From assembly GCA_902766265.1 (NCBI GenBank), contig CACXCY010000131.1, positions 1 to 6,789 on the forward strand: DNA of 6,789 nucleotides, written 5' to 3'. Numbering within the stretch: the stretch's first letter is position 1; each line of letters opens with the position of its first letter. The stretch is from an uncultured Bacteroidota bacterium. Its GTDB lineage: Bacteria; Bacteroidota; Bacteroidia; Bacteroidales; P3. A program made the translations under genes and the position numbers. Under the pieces are notes generated by a model that worked only from the letters and a program-made list of their open reading frames with translations, ran no database searches and was not told the DNA's origin. This document shows positions 1-6,600 of this stretch, in pieces.

Positions 1-143
1 AGCAGTTTGAGAACCGTATGCTGTTGCGCCGCGCCATGATGCGCCACGGGTTCAAACCCTACGACTGCGAGTGGTGGCACTTCACCCTCAAGAACGAGCC
101 CTTCCCCGACACTTATTTCGACATCCCTGTCAAGGAAATCTAA
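1..143 (+). CDS. ddpX: D-alanyl-D-alanine dipeptidase, C-terminal end (partial)
   Basis: Only the last 46 codons are present (frame beginning at base 3, stop TAA at 141-143); the start lies left of the window. The visible tail contains the sequence CEWWHF at residues 22-27. This is the ExxH signature of the VanX/DdpX family (peptidase M15D), in which the Glu acts as catalytic base and the His is a zinc ligand. The preceding stretch ([16 protein letters not shown]) and the following TYFDIPV also fit this family's C-terminus. Family members hydrolyse D-Ala-D-Ala, usually in peptidoglycan turnover or dipeptide salvage, and in VanX for glycopeptide resistance. No van-type genes are visible here, so a housekeeping role is the simpler inference. 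The other zinc ligands and any signal peptide are outside the window. Confidence 0.9.
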   Translation, partial: QFENRMLLRRAMMRHGFKPYDCEWWHFTLKNEPFPDTYFDIPVKEI

Positions 144-167
144 CCTTTCGGGTGGAAGAACGGCAAC

Positions 168-209
168 AAGAGGAAAACCGCTGGCATTGTCCGGCGGTTT
201 TCCTCTTTT
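168..209 (+). terminator. Rho-independent terminator after the dipeptidase gene
   Basis: A perfect 14-bp inverted repeat pairs 168-181 (AAGAGGAAAACCGC) with 194-207. It can be extended inward by three more pairs, one of them T-G, to leave a six-base loop at 185-190. A short T run (206-209) follows the right arm. It lies 24 bases after the stop codon, as expected for an intrinsic terminator of this gene. Confidence 0.85.
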
Positions 210-271
210 ATGTGCTTGCTGTGTGTTGATGTTATCTTGTTGAAGAGTAGTGCTTTGGGTGACTCAGTTTT

Positions 272-363
272 GTTTCTTGCATGTGAGACACCTTGTCTCA
301 CGCGGGTGAGGCAACCCGTCTCACGCGGATGAGACAAACATGCCTATACTGATGGGACAATCT
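272..363. repeat. Degenerate tandem repeat, 23-bp period, with internal dyads
   Basis: Units start at 272, 295, 318 and 341, exactly 23 bases apart. The two best (295-314 and 318-337) share GTCTCACGCGGRTGAGRCAA, with differences only at the two R positions. The outer units are worn: 272-294 keeps GTnTCnnGC and GTGAGACA, while 341-363 keeps mainly ATGGGACAA. The units contain dyads. GTGAGACA (283-290) pairs with TGTCTCAC (294-301) across three bases, and GTCTCA (318-323) pairs with TGAGAC (330-335) across six. A fifth, barely recognisable unit may occupy 364-386. The array lies between a terminator and a promoter and encodes no evident protein. Function is unknown; a protein-binding array or a decayed mobile repeat are both possible. 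Confidence 0.75.
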
Positions 364-387
364 GCCTCTCCAGTGCGTCGGGATTCT

Positions 388-421
388 TTTGTGTGCCATT
401 CAAAAAAATGTCGTACCTTTG
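388..421 (+). promoter_or_regulatory. Bacteroidetes-type promoter of the lipoprotein gene
   Basis: TACCTTTG at 414-421 matches the Bacteroidetes -7 consensus TAnnTTTG. A TTTG at 388-391 can serve as the -33 element, with 22 bases between them, slightly above the usual 19-21. The start codon at 448 is 26 bases beyond the -7 box, which leaves a short A/T-rich leader without a Shine-Dalgarno sequence, as is common in this phylum. Confidence 0.7.
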
Positions 422-447
422 CAAAATAAATTTCAAACACCAACACA

Positions 448-870
448 ATGAAAAAAGTATTCTTAATGTCGGCACTTCTCAGTGTCATTTTCGTATTTGC
501 GGCTTGCAACAGCCCCTACAAGAAAACCGTCAAAATCGTTGAAAACGCTATCGCCCAGATGGAGCAGGCACAGACTTGCGATGAGCTCATGGCCGTTCTC
601 GAAAACACTCCGGAGGGATATGACGAGGCCACCGACGCGTTGACCGAAGAGGAGATGGCCGAGCTAGAAGAAGGTCTCTTCAAGAAATTTGGCGAGGTGA
701 TGCATGCCAAAGCCGAAGAACTGGGTTGCAACTGTGGCAAAGAAGAACCCGCTCCTGCGGCTACCGCTGCCCCCAAGCAGGAAACTTCGACTGCTGCTGA
801 CGAGCTGAAGGAAGCTGGCAAAGACATTCTCGACGATGTAGTCAAGAGCATTGGAGAACCTTCCAAGTAG
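448..870 (+). CDS. Small predicted lipoprotein of unknown function
   Basis: This 140-residue protein is not recognised as a named family. It begins with a lipoprotein signal: MKK, a hydrophobic stretch at about 4-18, and a lipobox-like FAAC whose Cys20 would be the lipidated residue. Residues 24-92 look largely helical and rich in Glu and Ala, with an acidic run (EEEMAELEE) at about 67-75. A CNC pair sits at 94 and 96, with another cysteine at 44. Residues 99-110 form a Pro/Ala-rich linker, followed by a likely amphipathic helix at 115-135. The region after Cys20 lacks the run of Asp/Glu residues often linked to surface export in Bacteroidetes, so a periplasm-facing location is slightly favoured. 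The start is supported by the promoter just upstream and the good signal peptide. It is a monocistronic unit, with its own promoter and terminator. The lipoprotein call is strong; its role is unknown. Confidence 0.85.
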   Translation: MKKVFLMSALLSVIFVFAACNSPYKKTVKIVENAIAQMEQAQTCDELMAVLENTPEGYDEATDALTEEEMAELEEGLFKKFGEVMHAKAEELGCNCGKEEPAPAATAAPKQETSTAADELKEAGKDILDDVVKSIGEPSK

Positions 871-895
871 TTTGACTCCCTCGATACAAACACAC

Positions 896-932
896 AGGAG
901 GCCGCCAATTAATTGGCGGCCTCCTTGTTTTT
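896..932 (+). terminator. Palindromic terminator after the lipoprotein gene
   Basis: Arms 896-910 (AGGAGGCCGCCAATT) and 911-925 are perfect reverse complements with no bases between them; in RNA the central AATT would form the loop. The T-rich run TGTTTTT (926-932) follows on the plus strand, so it is a good intrinsic terminator for the lipoprotein gene. In the minus direction the flank is only TGTGTGTTTG, so termination of the convergent porin gene here is possible but weaker. Confidence 0.85.
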
Positions 933-983
933 GCATGAGGTTGCGGCGGATTCGTCAGGACTTATCCGTTGTCGCGTGGAGGG

Positions 984-2336
984 TCAGAAGTTGTATTTCA
1001 CCAAACAGCATACGCGGTGGTTGGCAGCAGGGTGCAGCCGCTCGTCCTTCAGTACGCTCCCGTCGGAGCCCACGGTGCCATAGGTGGCCACCGTGTATTC
1101 GTATTCAAGACCGATGTTGAATGCTTTGAGATTGTAGCTGACGCCCGATGCAATGCGATAGACGGAGTTGATGCTGGTGAAGCCACCTTTGCTGAAGATG
1201 TAGTATTGGGGCACTGCAGCGGTGCCGAAGTTCTGCAGCTCGGTGCCGGTGCCCAAGTTTTTCATGTATCCGAGGAACAAATCGCCGCGCCAGGTTTTCC
1301 CGTAGCTGAGGTCCAGATAGCTGATGCTGGCCCGCATGGGAGCATATCGCCAGGAGCCGTCGGCGCGGGCTTCGGTGACGGCATAGCCGCACAGCTGGTT
1401 GAGATGGGATGTGTTTTGGGCGTAGAGTGTGCGGAACTTGAGCCCGAAGGCGTCTCCCGTGTATTGACAATAGAGGGTGGGGGAGGCGGTGGTGAAAATC
1501 TCACGGACAGGCACCCGATAGGCGACGCTGTCAACAGTGCGTACCCCATAGATGCGGGGCCGCAGTGTCTGCACATCCACGCCGGCCTGCATAAAGACAT
1601 GCTCCGAGCGGTAGCCGATGCCGAGAAAACCCTCAGGCACCAGCGCGTTGTTGGCAAACGATGTGGAAGCCACCGAGGTCCACTGCCCGTTGGAGTAGGA
1701 CGGGCCGTTGTACATATATTGTAGTTGCCACAGCAGTGCTGCACTTAATTCCATACCCTTGTCACTGTGGTATTCGTAGCGTATCTGCGGCGTGCGGCTG
1801 TGAGGACGGAAAGGGGCGCCTGCAGCCATGCCGAGCACGTTGGGCATCACGCTGCCGCTCATGGGATGCCAGTCCTGTCCCAGGAGGAGGGTGGTGTGCT
1901 GCCAGTTCAGACGGACGTAGGCCAGACGCAGACGCAGAACGGTGTTGTTGGTTCCGAATCCGCCAAAATCGCCCTCTATCTTTCCTGTCGAGCTGGAGCC
2001 CCCCAGCAGACCGGGGCCGCTGATGTTGAGACCGAAGCGGGTGGTCAGCGCCTGCAGCTGTGTTGTCGGCACAGCATTCAGGTCGGCACGTTCCAGCCCC
2101 GTGGTGTCGGCCTGGGCTTGGGTGATGTTCCATTCCTCGTCGTAGGGCTGCATATTGTATTCGCCGCCGACAACGGTATAGGTCTTGCGGCTGTCGAAGG
2201 TCAGGTAGTTGCGCACAAAGCCATAGGGCTTCACGGTGACTTTCCGGGCGGCTTTGGCGGTATCGTTGTCGGCCGCATGGGCGGTGACAGTCAGTGCGGT
2301 CAGCAGGACAGTCAGCGTTAACAATACGTGTTTCAT
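984..2336 (-). CDS. DcaP-like outer-membrane porin (beta-barrel)
   Basis: The 450-residue product has an N-terminal signal peptide (hydrophobic core at about 4-18, AHA cleavage motif ending at 21) and finishes with KYNF, the terminal aromatic residue typical of outer-membrane barrels recognised by the Bam machinery. Between them run alternating polar and hydrophobic strands. The segment TRFGLNISGP (99-108), KIEGDFGG (119-126), LRLRLAYV (134-141) and LLLGQDWHP (150-158) has the order and look of DcaP-like porins, which form channels for anionic solutes in the outer membrane. The start is only 10 bp after the stop of the symporter gene, so the two are probably cotranscribed. I infer that it admits the anion that the symporter then imports. 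The barrel class is fairly sure; the DcaP-like label rests on motif resemblance only, and the substrate is unknown. Confidence 0.8.
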   Translation of the reverse strand: MKHVLLTLTVLLTALTVTAHAADNDTAKAARKVTVKPYGFVRNYLTFDSRKTYTVVGGEYNMQPYDEEWNITQAQADTTGLERADLNAVPTTQLQALTTRFGLNISGPGLLGGSSSTGKIEGDFGGFGTNNTVLRLRLAYVRLNWQHTTLLLGQDWHPMSGSVMPNVLGMAAGAPFRPHSRTPQIRYEYHSDKGMELSAALLWQLQYMYNGPSYSNGQWTSVASTSFANNALVPEGFLGIGYRSEHVFMQAGVDVQTLRPRIYGVRTVDSVAYRVPVREIFTTASPTLYCQYTGDAFGLKFRTLYAQNTSHLNQLCGYAVTEARADGSWRYAPMRASISYLDLSYGKTWRGDLFLGYMKNLGTGTELQNFGTAAVPQYYIFSKGGFTSINSVYRIASGVSYNLKAFNIGLEYEYTVATYGTVGSDGSVLKDERLHPAANHRVCCLVKYNF

Positions 2337-2346
2337 AATATCAAAG

Positions 2347-3780
2347 TTATTGTCCTATCAATAATCCAGTTTTGCCGGCGAGGATGAGCGCCGCATAGCC
2401 GATGACGAGGCCGATGATGCCGACAAATATTCCCACCAGAGCCATCTGCTTCTGTTGTATAAAACCCTTGGAATAGGCAATGGCGTTGGGAGGAGTGGAG
2501 ATGGGCAGCGCCATCGCGAACGATGCCGAGATGGCGAGTCCGATAATCAGGGTGGCAGCTCCGCCGAAGGGTGCCAGTTGCGGCCCCATGCCGGTGGCTA
2601 CAGCGGTGAGTATGGGTATCAGCAACGCGGCTGTAGCGCTGTGGCTCATAAAGGTGGACATCAATATGCAGAGCAATCCGCTGCCGAGGATGACCAGCAA
2701 CGCCGACCAAGTGTCGAACGGAATGGTGTTGACCAGCAGCGCCGCCAATCCTGTTTTGTCGATACCTACACCCAGGGCAAAACCACCGGTGACGAGCCAC
2801 AGCACGTCCCAGTCAATCCTGGCAAGGTCTTTCTTCTCAAACACGCCCGAGATGCAGAATACCGCAAAAGGTATCAGAGCCACCACATTGACGTTGATGC
2901 CGAAAAGCTTTTTGCCGAACAGCCAGAGGAATATGGTGACTACAAAAGTGATGTATACCGTCCACGCTTTTGCCCCCTTCTCCCATTGGCCGCCGATGTG
3001 TATCTCTATTTTTTCCTGCTTGGAGGGGAACATGCGGCAGAGGAATATCCATGTGATGAACAGGATGACAATGGCAAGGGGCACCATCACCATCATCCAT
3101 TGTCCGAACGCGATATCGATGCCAAGCGATTCGTTCAGATAGCGCATGGCAACGACGTTGGGAGGCGTGCCGATGGGAGATCCGACACCGCCCACGTTGG
3201 CGGCTACCGGTATGGCCAGCGCCAGACCCACGCGTCCTCGGTTGTCGCTATCGGGCAGCGATGCCAGAACGGGTGTGAGAATGGCTATCATCATTGCCGC
3301 TGTCGCCGTGTTGCTCATAAACATGGACAGTATGGCGGTGATGACCATGAAGCCCATCATTACGTTCCGGGGGCGCGAGCCGAACATCTTCAGTACCACA
3401 CGTGCCAGATTGGCGTCGAGTTTGTATTTGGTTGCGCCGATAGCCAAGACAAATCCGCCCATGAACAGCATCACCGTGGGGTCGGCAAAGGCAGCCATGA
3501 TGGATTTGTAGTCGATGGGAGTGCCTAGGTTATCGGTGGCGAAGAACGACAACATGCTGTCGGAAGTGGTGACCAGCATCAGCACCATGATGACCACCGA
3601 TGTGGCCCAGATGGGGATGGCTTCGCAAATCCACATCGCCGCTGCGAATACGAATAGGGCGATAACTCGTTTCTCGATGACGGTGAGTCCTGGGATGCCG
3701 TATGCCTCTGTGGGGATGCACCATGCGATGAGGGTGAGAACAATAGAGACAATCCAACCAATGGTTTTCTTAGTGTTCAT
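2347..3780 (-). CDS. DASS-family (SLC13-like) sodium/dicarboxylate or sulfate symporter
   Basis: This 477-residue, strongly hydrophobic protein belongs to the divalent anion:Na+ symporter family of the inner membrane, whose bacterial members such as VcINDY carry succinate, malate, fumarate or related anions with sodium. Both halves of the family's inverted repeat are visible. The first has SNTATAA (156-162) and GTPPN (204-208); the second has SHSATAA (379-385) and STPPN (428-432). These are the hairpin-tip and helix motifs that bind sodium and the substrate carboxylates. The second tip reads SHS where VcINDY has SNT, which may alter substrate or ion preference. Length and motif spacing match VcINDY closely. 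It is the first gene of a pair with the porin downstream. I see no -33/-7 promoter match in the roughly 90 bases before the start. Family assignment is firm; dicarboxylate is more likely than sulfate but not shown by the sequence. Confidence 0.92.
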   Translation of the reverse strand: MNTKKTIGWIVSIVLTLIAWCIPTEAYGIPGLTVIEKRVIALFVFAAAMWICEAIPIWATSVVIMVLMLVTTSDSMLSFFATDNLGTPIDYKSIMAAFADPTVMLFMGGFVLAIGATKYKLDANLARVVLKMFGSRPRNVMMGFMVITAILSMFMSNTATAAMMIAILTPVLASLPDSDNRGRVGLALAIPVAANVGGVGSPIGTPPNVVAMRYLNESLGIDIAFGQWMMVMVPLAIVILFITWIFLCRMFPSKQEKIEIHIGGQWEKGAKAWTVYITFVVTIFLWLFGKKLFGINVNVVALIPFAVFCISGVFEKKDLARIDWDVLWLVTGGFALGVGIDKTGLAALLVNTIPFDTWSALLVILGSGLLCILMSTFMSHSATAALLIPILTAVATGMGPQLAPFGGAATLIIGLAISASFAMALPISTPPNAIAYSKGFIQQKQMALVGIFVGIIGLVIGYAALILAGKTGLLIGQ

Positions 3781-3870
3781 GAGTTTTATTGTTTTGTTGT
3801 GCCGTTTTCGGGCGGTTGTCGTCCATCACGGTGGCTCTGCGGAGCCGGAAATGATTGTGTGGATAGAGTA

Positions 3871-3905
3871 GTTATAAAAAGGGAGTGGGGACTATGCCCA
3901 CTCCC
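3871..3905 (-). terminator. Rho-independent terminator of the arc operon
   Basis: On the minus strand GGGAGTGGG (rc of 3897-3905) pairs with CCCACTCCC (rc of 3881-3889) across a seven-base loop. It is followed directly by TTTTTATAAC (rc of 3871-3880). The hairpin begins about 53 bases after the ornithine carbamoyltransferase stop codon. It separates that operon from the symporter gene transcribed in the same direction. Confidence 0.9.
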
Positions 3906-3958
3906 CGCAAGTGCTTGCGTTGTATTCGGTCTGTTGCCGTATGGCATGCAGAGGATGG

Positions 3959-4960
3959 TTAGTCACCCAGCGTGGCCACCATCACGGCCTTGATGGTGTG
4001 CATACGGTTTTCGGCCTCGTCGAAGACGATGCTGTTCTCGCTCTCAAACACGTCCTCGGTCACTTCAATGCCGTCGAGACCGAACTGTTTGTTGACGTCG
4101 CGTCCCACCTGTGTCTCCAGATTGTGGTAGGCGGGGAGGCAGTGCATGAATTTGCAGTTCGGGTTGCCCGTTGCCTTCATCGTGGCGGCGTTCACCTGAT
4201 AGGGTTTCAGCAGGGAGATGCGCTGTTTCCACACCTCGGCAGGTTCGCCCATCGATACCCACACATCGGTGTAAAGGAAGTCGCAACCTTTCACGCCCTT
4301 CTTCACGTCGTCGGTCACGGTGACCTTGGCGCCTGTCTGTTTGGCTATCTCCTGGCAGGTCTTTATGAGTTTCTTGTCGGGCTGCAGGGCTTTGGGAGCC
4401 ACGATGCGGACATCCATACCCATCTTGGCACCGCCAACCATCAACGAGTTGCCCATGTTGAAACGGGCATCGCCGAGGTAGGCATAGGTCACCTGGTTCA
4501 GCGGTTTGTCCACATGTTCGCTCATGGTGAGGAAGTCAGCCAGAATCTGGGTGGGATGGAATTCGTTGGTGAGACCGTTCCATACGGGGACGCCGGCGTA
4601 TTTGGCCAGCTCTTCTACTGTCTCCTGTTTGAAACCGCGGTACTCGATGCCGTCGAACATGCGTCCGAGAACACGGGCGGTGTCGGCCATCGACTCTTTG
4701 ATTCCGATTTGCGAGCCGGTGGGACCCAGATAGGTCACGTGGGCACCCTGGTCGTAGGCGGCCACCTCGAAAGCGCAGCGGGTGCGCGTGGAAGTCTTCT
4801 CAAATATCAGGGCAATATTCTTGCCTTTCAGTTTGGGCTGCTCGGTGCCTGCATATTTGGCGCGTTTCAAGTCGCGGGCCAGGTCGAGCATGTACTGGAT
4901 TTCCTTCGGTGTGAAGTCGAGCAGTTTCAGAAAACTGCGGTTTCTTAAATTGTAAGCCAT
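3959..4960 (-). CDS. arcB: Ornithine carbamoyltransferase, probably catabolic
   Basis: The 333-residue cytoplasmic enzyme interconverts ornithine plus carbamoyl phosphate with citrulline plus phosphate. The carbamoyl-phosphate site is present as STRTR (57-61) and HPTQ (135-138). The ornithine site is present as DVWVSMG (232-238) and HCLPA (273-277, with Cys274 equivalent to the catalytic-loop cysteine of the E. coli enzyme). The SMG loop marks true ornithine enzymes: putrescine carbamoyltransferases lack it, and Bacteroides-type succinylornithine enzymes differ in that part of the active site. Sharing an operon with carbamate kinase suggests it runs toward citrulline breakdown, so arcB is preferred to argF; the sequence alone cannot prove direction. 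It is the last gene of the unit, 25 bases after the small membrane-protein gene, and is followed by a strong terminator. The start is backed by the family-typical N-terminus [13 protein letters not shown]. Confidence 0.93.
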   Translation of the reverse strand: MAYNLRNRSFLKLLDFTPKEIQYMLDLARDLKRAKYAGTEQPKLKGKNIALIFEKTSTRTRCAFEVAAYDQGAHVTYLGPTGSQIGIKESMADTARVLGRMFDGIEYRGFKQETVEELAKYAGVPVWNGLTNEFHPTQILADFLTMSEHVDKPLNQVTYAYLGDARFNMGNSLMVGGAKMGMDVRIVAPKALQPDKKLIKTCQEIAKQTGAKVTVTDDVKKGVKGCDFLYTDVWVSMGEPAEVWKQRISLLKPYQVNAATMKATGNPNCKFMHCLPAYHNLETQVGRDVNKQFGLDGIEVTEDVFESENSIVFDEAENRMHTIKAVMVATLGD

Positions 4961-4985
4961 TGTTTATTGATTTTTGAATTAGAAA

Positions 4986-5432
4986 TTACGATAAATTAGA
5001 AGGCGGAATCTGGTGTTGTTGATCTTTGTTTCTGTTTCGGAAATTCCTCACATACAGCCATACGAGGGCGCAGAGTGCCAGTGTGGCGACACCCACCGTC
5101 AGCATCATCATTCCTCCTGACCATTGCAAAAGCAGAAATCCCAGACCTACGATGGTTGCCGCCAGCGAGTAGCCCGTCAGCGTCATCGCGAACTTCCACA
5201 GGGAACGTCCGTTTTCGTCGGGGCAGGGGAACAAGCGTCCCAGTAGGAATGCCACCACAGCAAGTGTGCCTATCCCCATGGTGAGCAGCGTTTCGCCTCC
5301 CTCCATCCCCATTCGTTTCATCAGAAATCCAACCACGGCGCCCGCCACGCCGACAATTGCGACCACTTTCATAAAGGGTTTGAACTGGGGCGAGGAGGCA
5401 ATCTTATCCATTGATGACTCTCTGTGATTCAT
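4986..5432 (-). CDS. Four-helix inner-membrane protein with internal duplication, unknown function
   Basis: This 148-residue protein lies between carbamate kinase and ornithine carbamoyltransferase, with gaps of 12 and 25 bases, so it is almost certainly cotranscribed with them. Four membrane segments are likely at about 22-39, 47-68, 80-102 and 107-128, with a Lys/Arg/Asn-rich tail (129-140) expected in the cytoplasm. Two helix-turn-helix hairpins look duplicated. Residues 30-64 align without gaps to 91-125, with 12 identities in 35 by eye, including V-G, the G-G turn, L-T, G and T-L-A. The hairpin pattern faintly recalls the N-terminal membrane part of GldL/PorL gliding-motor proteins, but there is no cytoplasmic domain and I do not assign that family. 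Met1 or Met8 (base 5411) could be the start; Met1 is chosen for its closeness to the upstream stop. A transport or accessory role for the pathway is only a guess. Confidence 0.8.
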   Translation of the reverse strand: MNHRESSMDKIASSPQFKPFMKVVAIVGVAGAVVGFLMKRMGMEGGETLLTMGIGTLAVVAFLLGRLFPCPDENGRSLWKFAMTLTGYSLAATIVGLGFLLLQWSGGMMMLTVGVATLALCALVWLYVRNFRNRNKDQQHQIPPSNLS

Positions 5433-5444
5433 TGTGATGTCTGT

Positions 5445-6383
5445 TTAGCGGACGATGCGTGTGCCGCAGTAAGGGTTGTCCAGCTGGCCTGCCTCTGTGA
5501 TGACACAGCTTTTGCCGCCGTTCTCGATGAACATGATGCCGGCGCGCACCTTGGGAGCCATCGACCCTTCGGCAAACTGCCCTTCGGCTAGGTATCGTTT
5601 GGCTTCGTCGACGGTAATGGTGTCGAGCGCTTTCTCGTTCTCCTTGCGGAAGTTGATATACACCTTGGGCACATCGGTGAGGATATAGAACTCGTCGGCC
5701 TGTATCTGTATGGCGCAGAGAGCTGAAGCGAGATCTTTGTCGATGACGGCTTCCACTCCCTGTACATAGTCGCATTCCTCCACCACGGGGATGCCGCCGC
5801 CGCCCACAGTCACCACCACGTTGCCCGCCTGTGCCAGCTGTTTGATGATTTTGATGTTGTTGATGCGTTTGGGTTTGGGCGATGCCACCACTTTGCGCCA
5901 TCCGTTGCCCTTGGGGTCTTCCTTGTAGATGGCGCCTGTTTCGGTATGCAGCTGTTCGGCCTGCTCCTTGGTGTAGTAGGGACCTACGGGCTTGGTGGGA
6001 TTGCTGAACATGGGGTCGAGCTTGTTGACGGCCACCTGGGTCACGATGGTGACCACGTCTTTGAATATGTCGTTGCGGGCAAACACATTGCGCAGCCCCA
6101 CCTCGATCATGTATGCAATCGAACCTTGCGTCTCTGCCACGCAGAAGTCCATAGGCATACTTTCGATGCCGAACTCCTTTTTGCCGGCCTCGTGCTGCAA
6201 CATGACGTTGCCCACCTGGGGACCGTTACCGTGACCGATGACTATGTTATAGCCGCGTTTGATGAGGTTGCAAAGATTTTCGCAGGTCTGTTCCACGTTG
6301 GCCAGCTGCTCCTGGTATGTGCCCTTCTGGCCGCTGCGCAACAGGGCGTTTCCTCCAAAAGCAACCACTGCAAGTTTCTTCAT
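5445..6383 (-). CDS. arcC: Carbamate kinase
   Basis: The 312-residue cytoplasmic enzyme of the amino-acid kinase fold transfers phosphate from carbamoyl phosphate to ADP, giving ATP plus carbamate (then ammonia and CO2). Nearly all family landmarks are present: FGGNAL (9-14), GHGNGPQVG (50-58), TKPVGPYY (130-137), VGGGGIPV (193-200), DKDLAS (215-220), LTDV (235-238) and GSMAPKV (273-279). Lys131, Lys216 and Lys278 correspond to conserved lysines of the Enterococcus enzyme. Length is normal and nothing appears truncated. It is the first gene of the three-gene unit, about 60 bases downstream of a promoter match. With ornithine carbamoyltransferase it completes ATP-yielding citrulline breakdown. 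No arginine deiminase or agmatine deiminase is seen nearby, so the source of citrulline is open. Confidence 0.95.
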   Translation of the reverse strand: MKKLAVVAFGGNALLRSGQKGTYQEQLANVEQTCENLCNLIKRGYNIVIGHGNGPQVGNVMLQHEAGKKEFGIESMPMDFCVAETQGSIAYMIEVGLRNVFARNDIFKDVVTIVTQVAVNKLDPMFSNPTKPVGPYYTKEQAEQLHTETGAIYKEDPKGNGWRKVVASPKPKRINNIKIIKQLAQAGNVVVTVGGGGIPVVEECDYVQGVEAVIDKDLASALCAIQIQADEFYILTDVPKVYINFRKENEKALDTITVDEAKRYLAEGQFAEGSMAPKVRAGIMFIENGGKSCVITEAGQLDNPYCGTRIVR

Positions 6384-6422
6384 TATTGTCTATTTTGTTA
6401 GTTATCTATAAAGTACGTTGCT

Positions 6423-6441
6423 TTCCTCCAGAATGGAGAAA
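6423..6441 (-). promoter_or_regulatory. Small hairpin at the 5' end of the arc leader
   Basis: CTCCA (6427-6431) and TGGAG (6435-6439) form a five-pair stem around GAA, lengthened by TTT/AAA pairs beyond a bulged C. It would sit at or just after the predicted transcription start of the arcC leader, where a 5' hairpin could affect mRNA stability. It is short and may be chance. Confidence 0.3.
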
Positions 6442-6444
6442 ATG

Positions 6445-6476
6445 CAAATGTACGCAAAAAAACATCATCCGCCAAC
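6445..6476 (-). promoter_or_regulatory. Bacteroidetes-type promoter of the arc operon
   Basis: Read on the minus strand, TACATTTG (rc of 6445-6452) fully matches the -7 consensus TAnnTTTG. GTTG (rc of 6473-6476) lies 20 bases upstream and differs by one base from the -33 TTTG. The carbamate kinase start is about 60 bases downstream of the -7 box, giving a leader of roughly 50 bases. Confidence 0.65.
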
Positions 6477-6600
6477 TTTATTCGCATAGGTTATCAACAA
6501 CAAACAAGTGAAGTTGCTGTCATGAGGTGGACTTAATGTTAAACCGTATACCCCTCCGGCATAGAGAAATTAACATTTGGGGCCGAAAAACGCATCAAAA

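Noticed and set aside
272..363. Possible CRISPR array
   Set aside because: The 23-base units are contiguous and degenerate, with no unique spacers between constant repeats and no cas genes.
969..1724. Long open frame on the plus strand opposite the porin gene
   Set aside because: It is antisense to a well-supported beta-barrel protein with signal peptide and C-terminal signature; its own translation shows no recognisable domain.
2342..2349. TAACTTTG on the minus strand, a match to the -7 promoter box directly before the porin start
   Set aside because: There is no TTTG 19-21 bases upstream, it overlaps the symporter stop codon, and it would leave almost no leader; a chance match is more likely.
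2455..3528. 357-codon open frame on the plus strand opposite the symporter gene
   Set aside because: Its translation is dominated by His, Gln, Asp and Arg, as expected from reading opposite a hydrophobic membrane protein, and it resembles no family.
3911..4948. 345-codon open frame on the plus strand opposite ornithine carbamoyltransferase
   Set aside because: The minus-strand reading has every catalytic motif of the enzyme, so this frame is a codon-bias shadow.
3959..4960. Putrescine or N-succinylornithine carbamoyltransferase
   Set aside because: The intact SMG loop (236-238) with HCLPA fits ornithine as the acceptor; the other types differ in this part of the active site.
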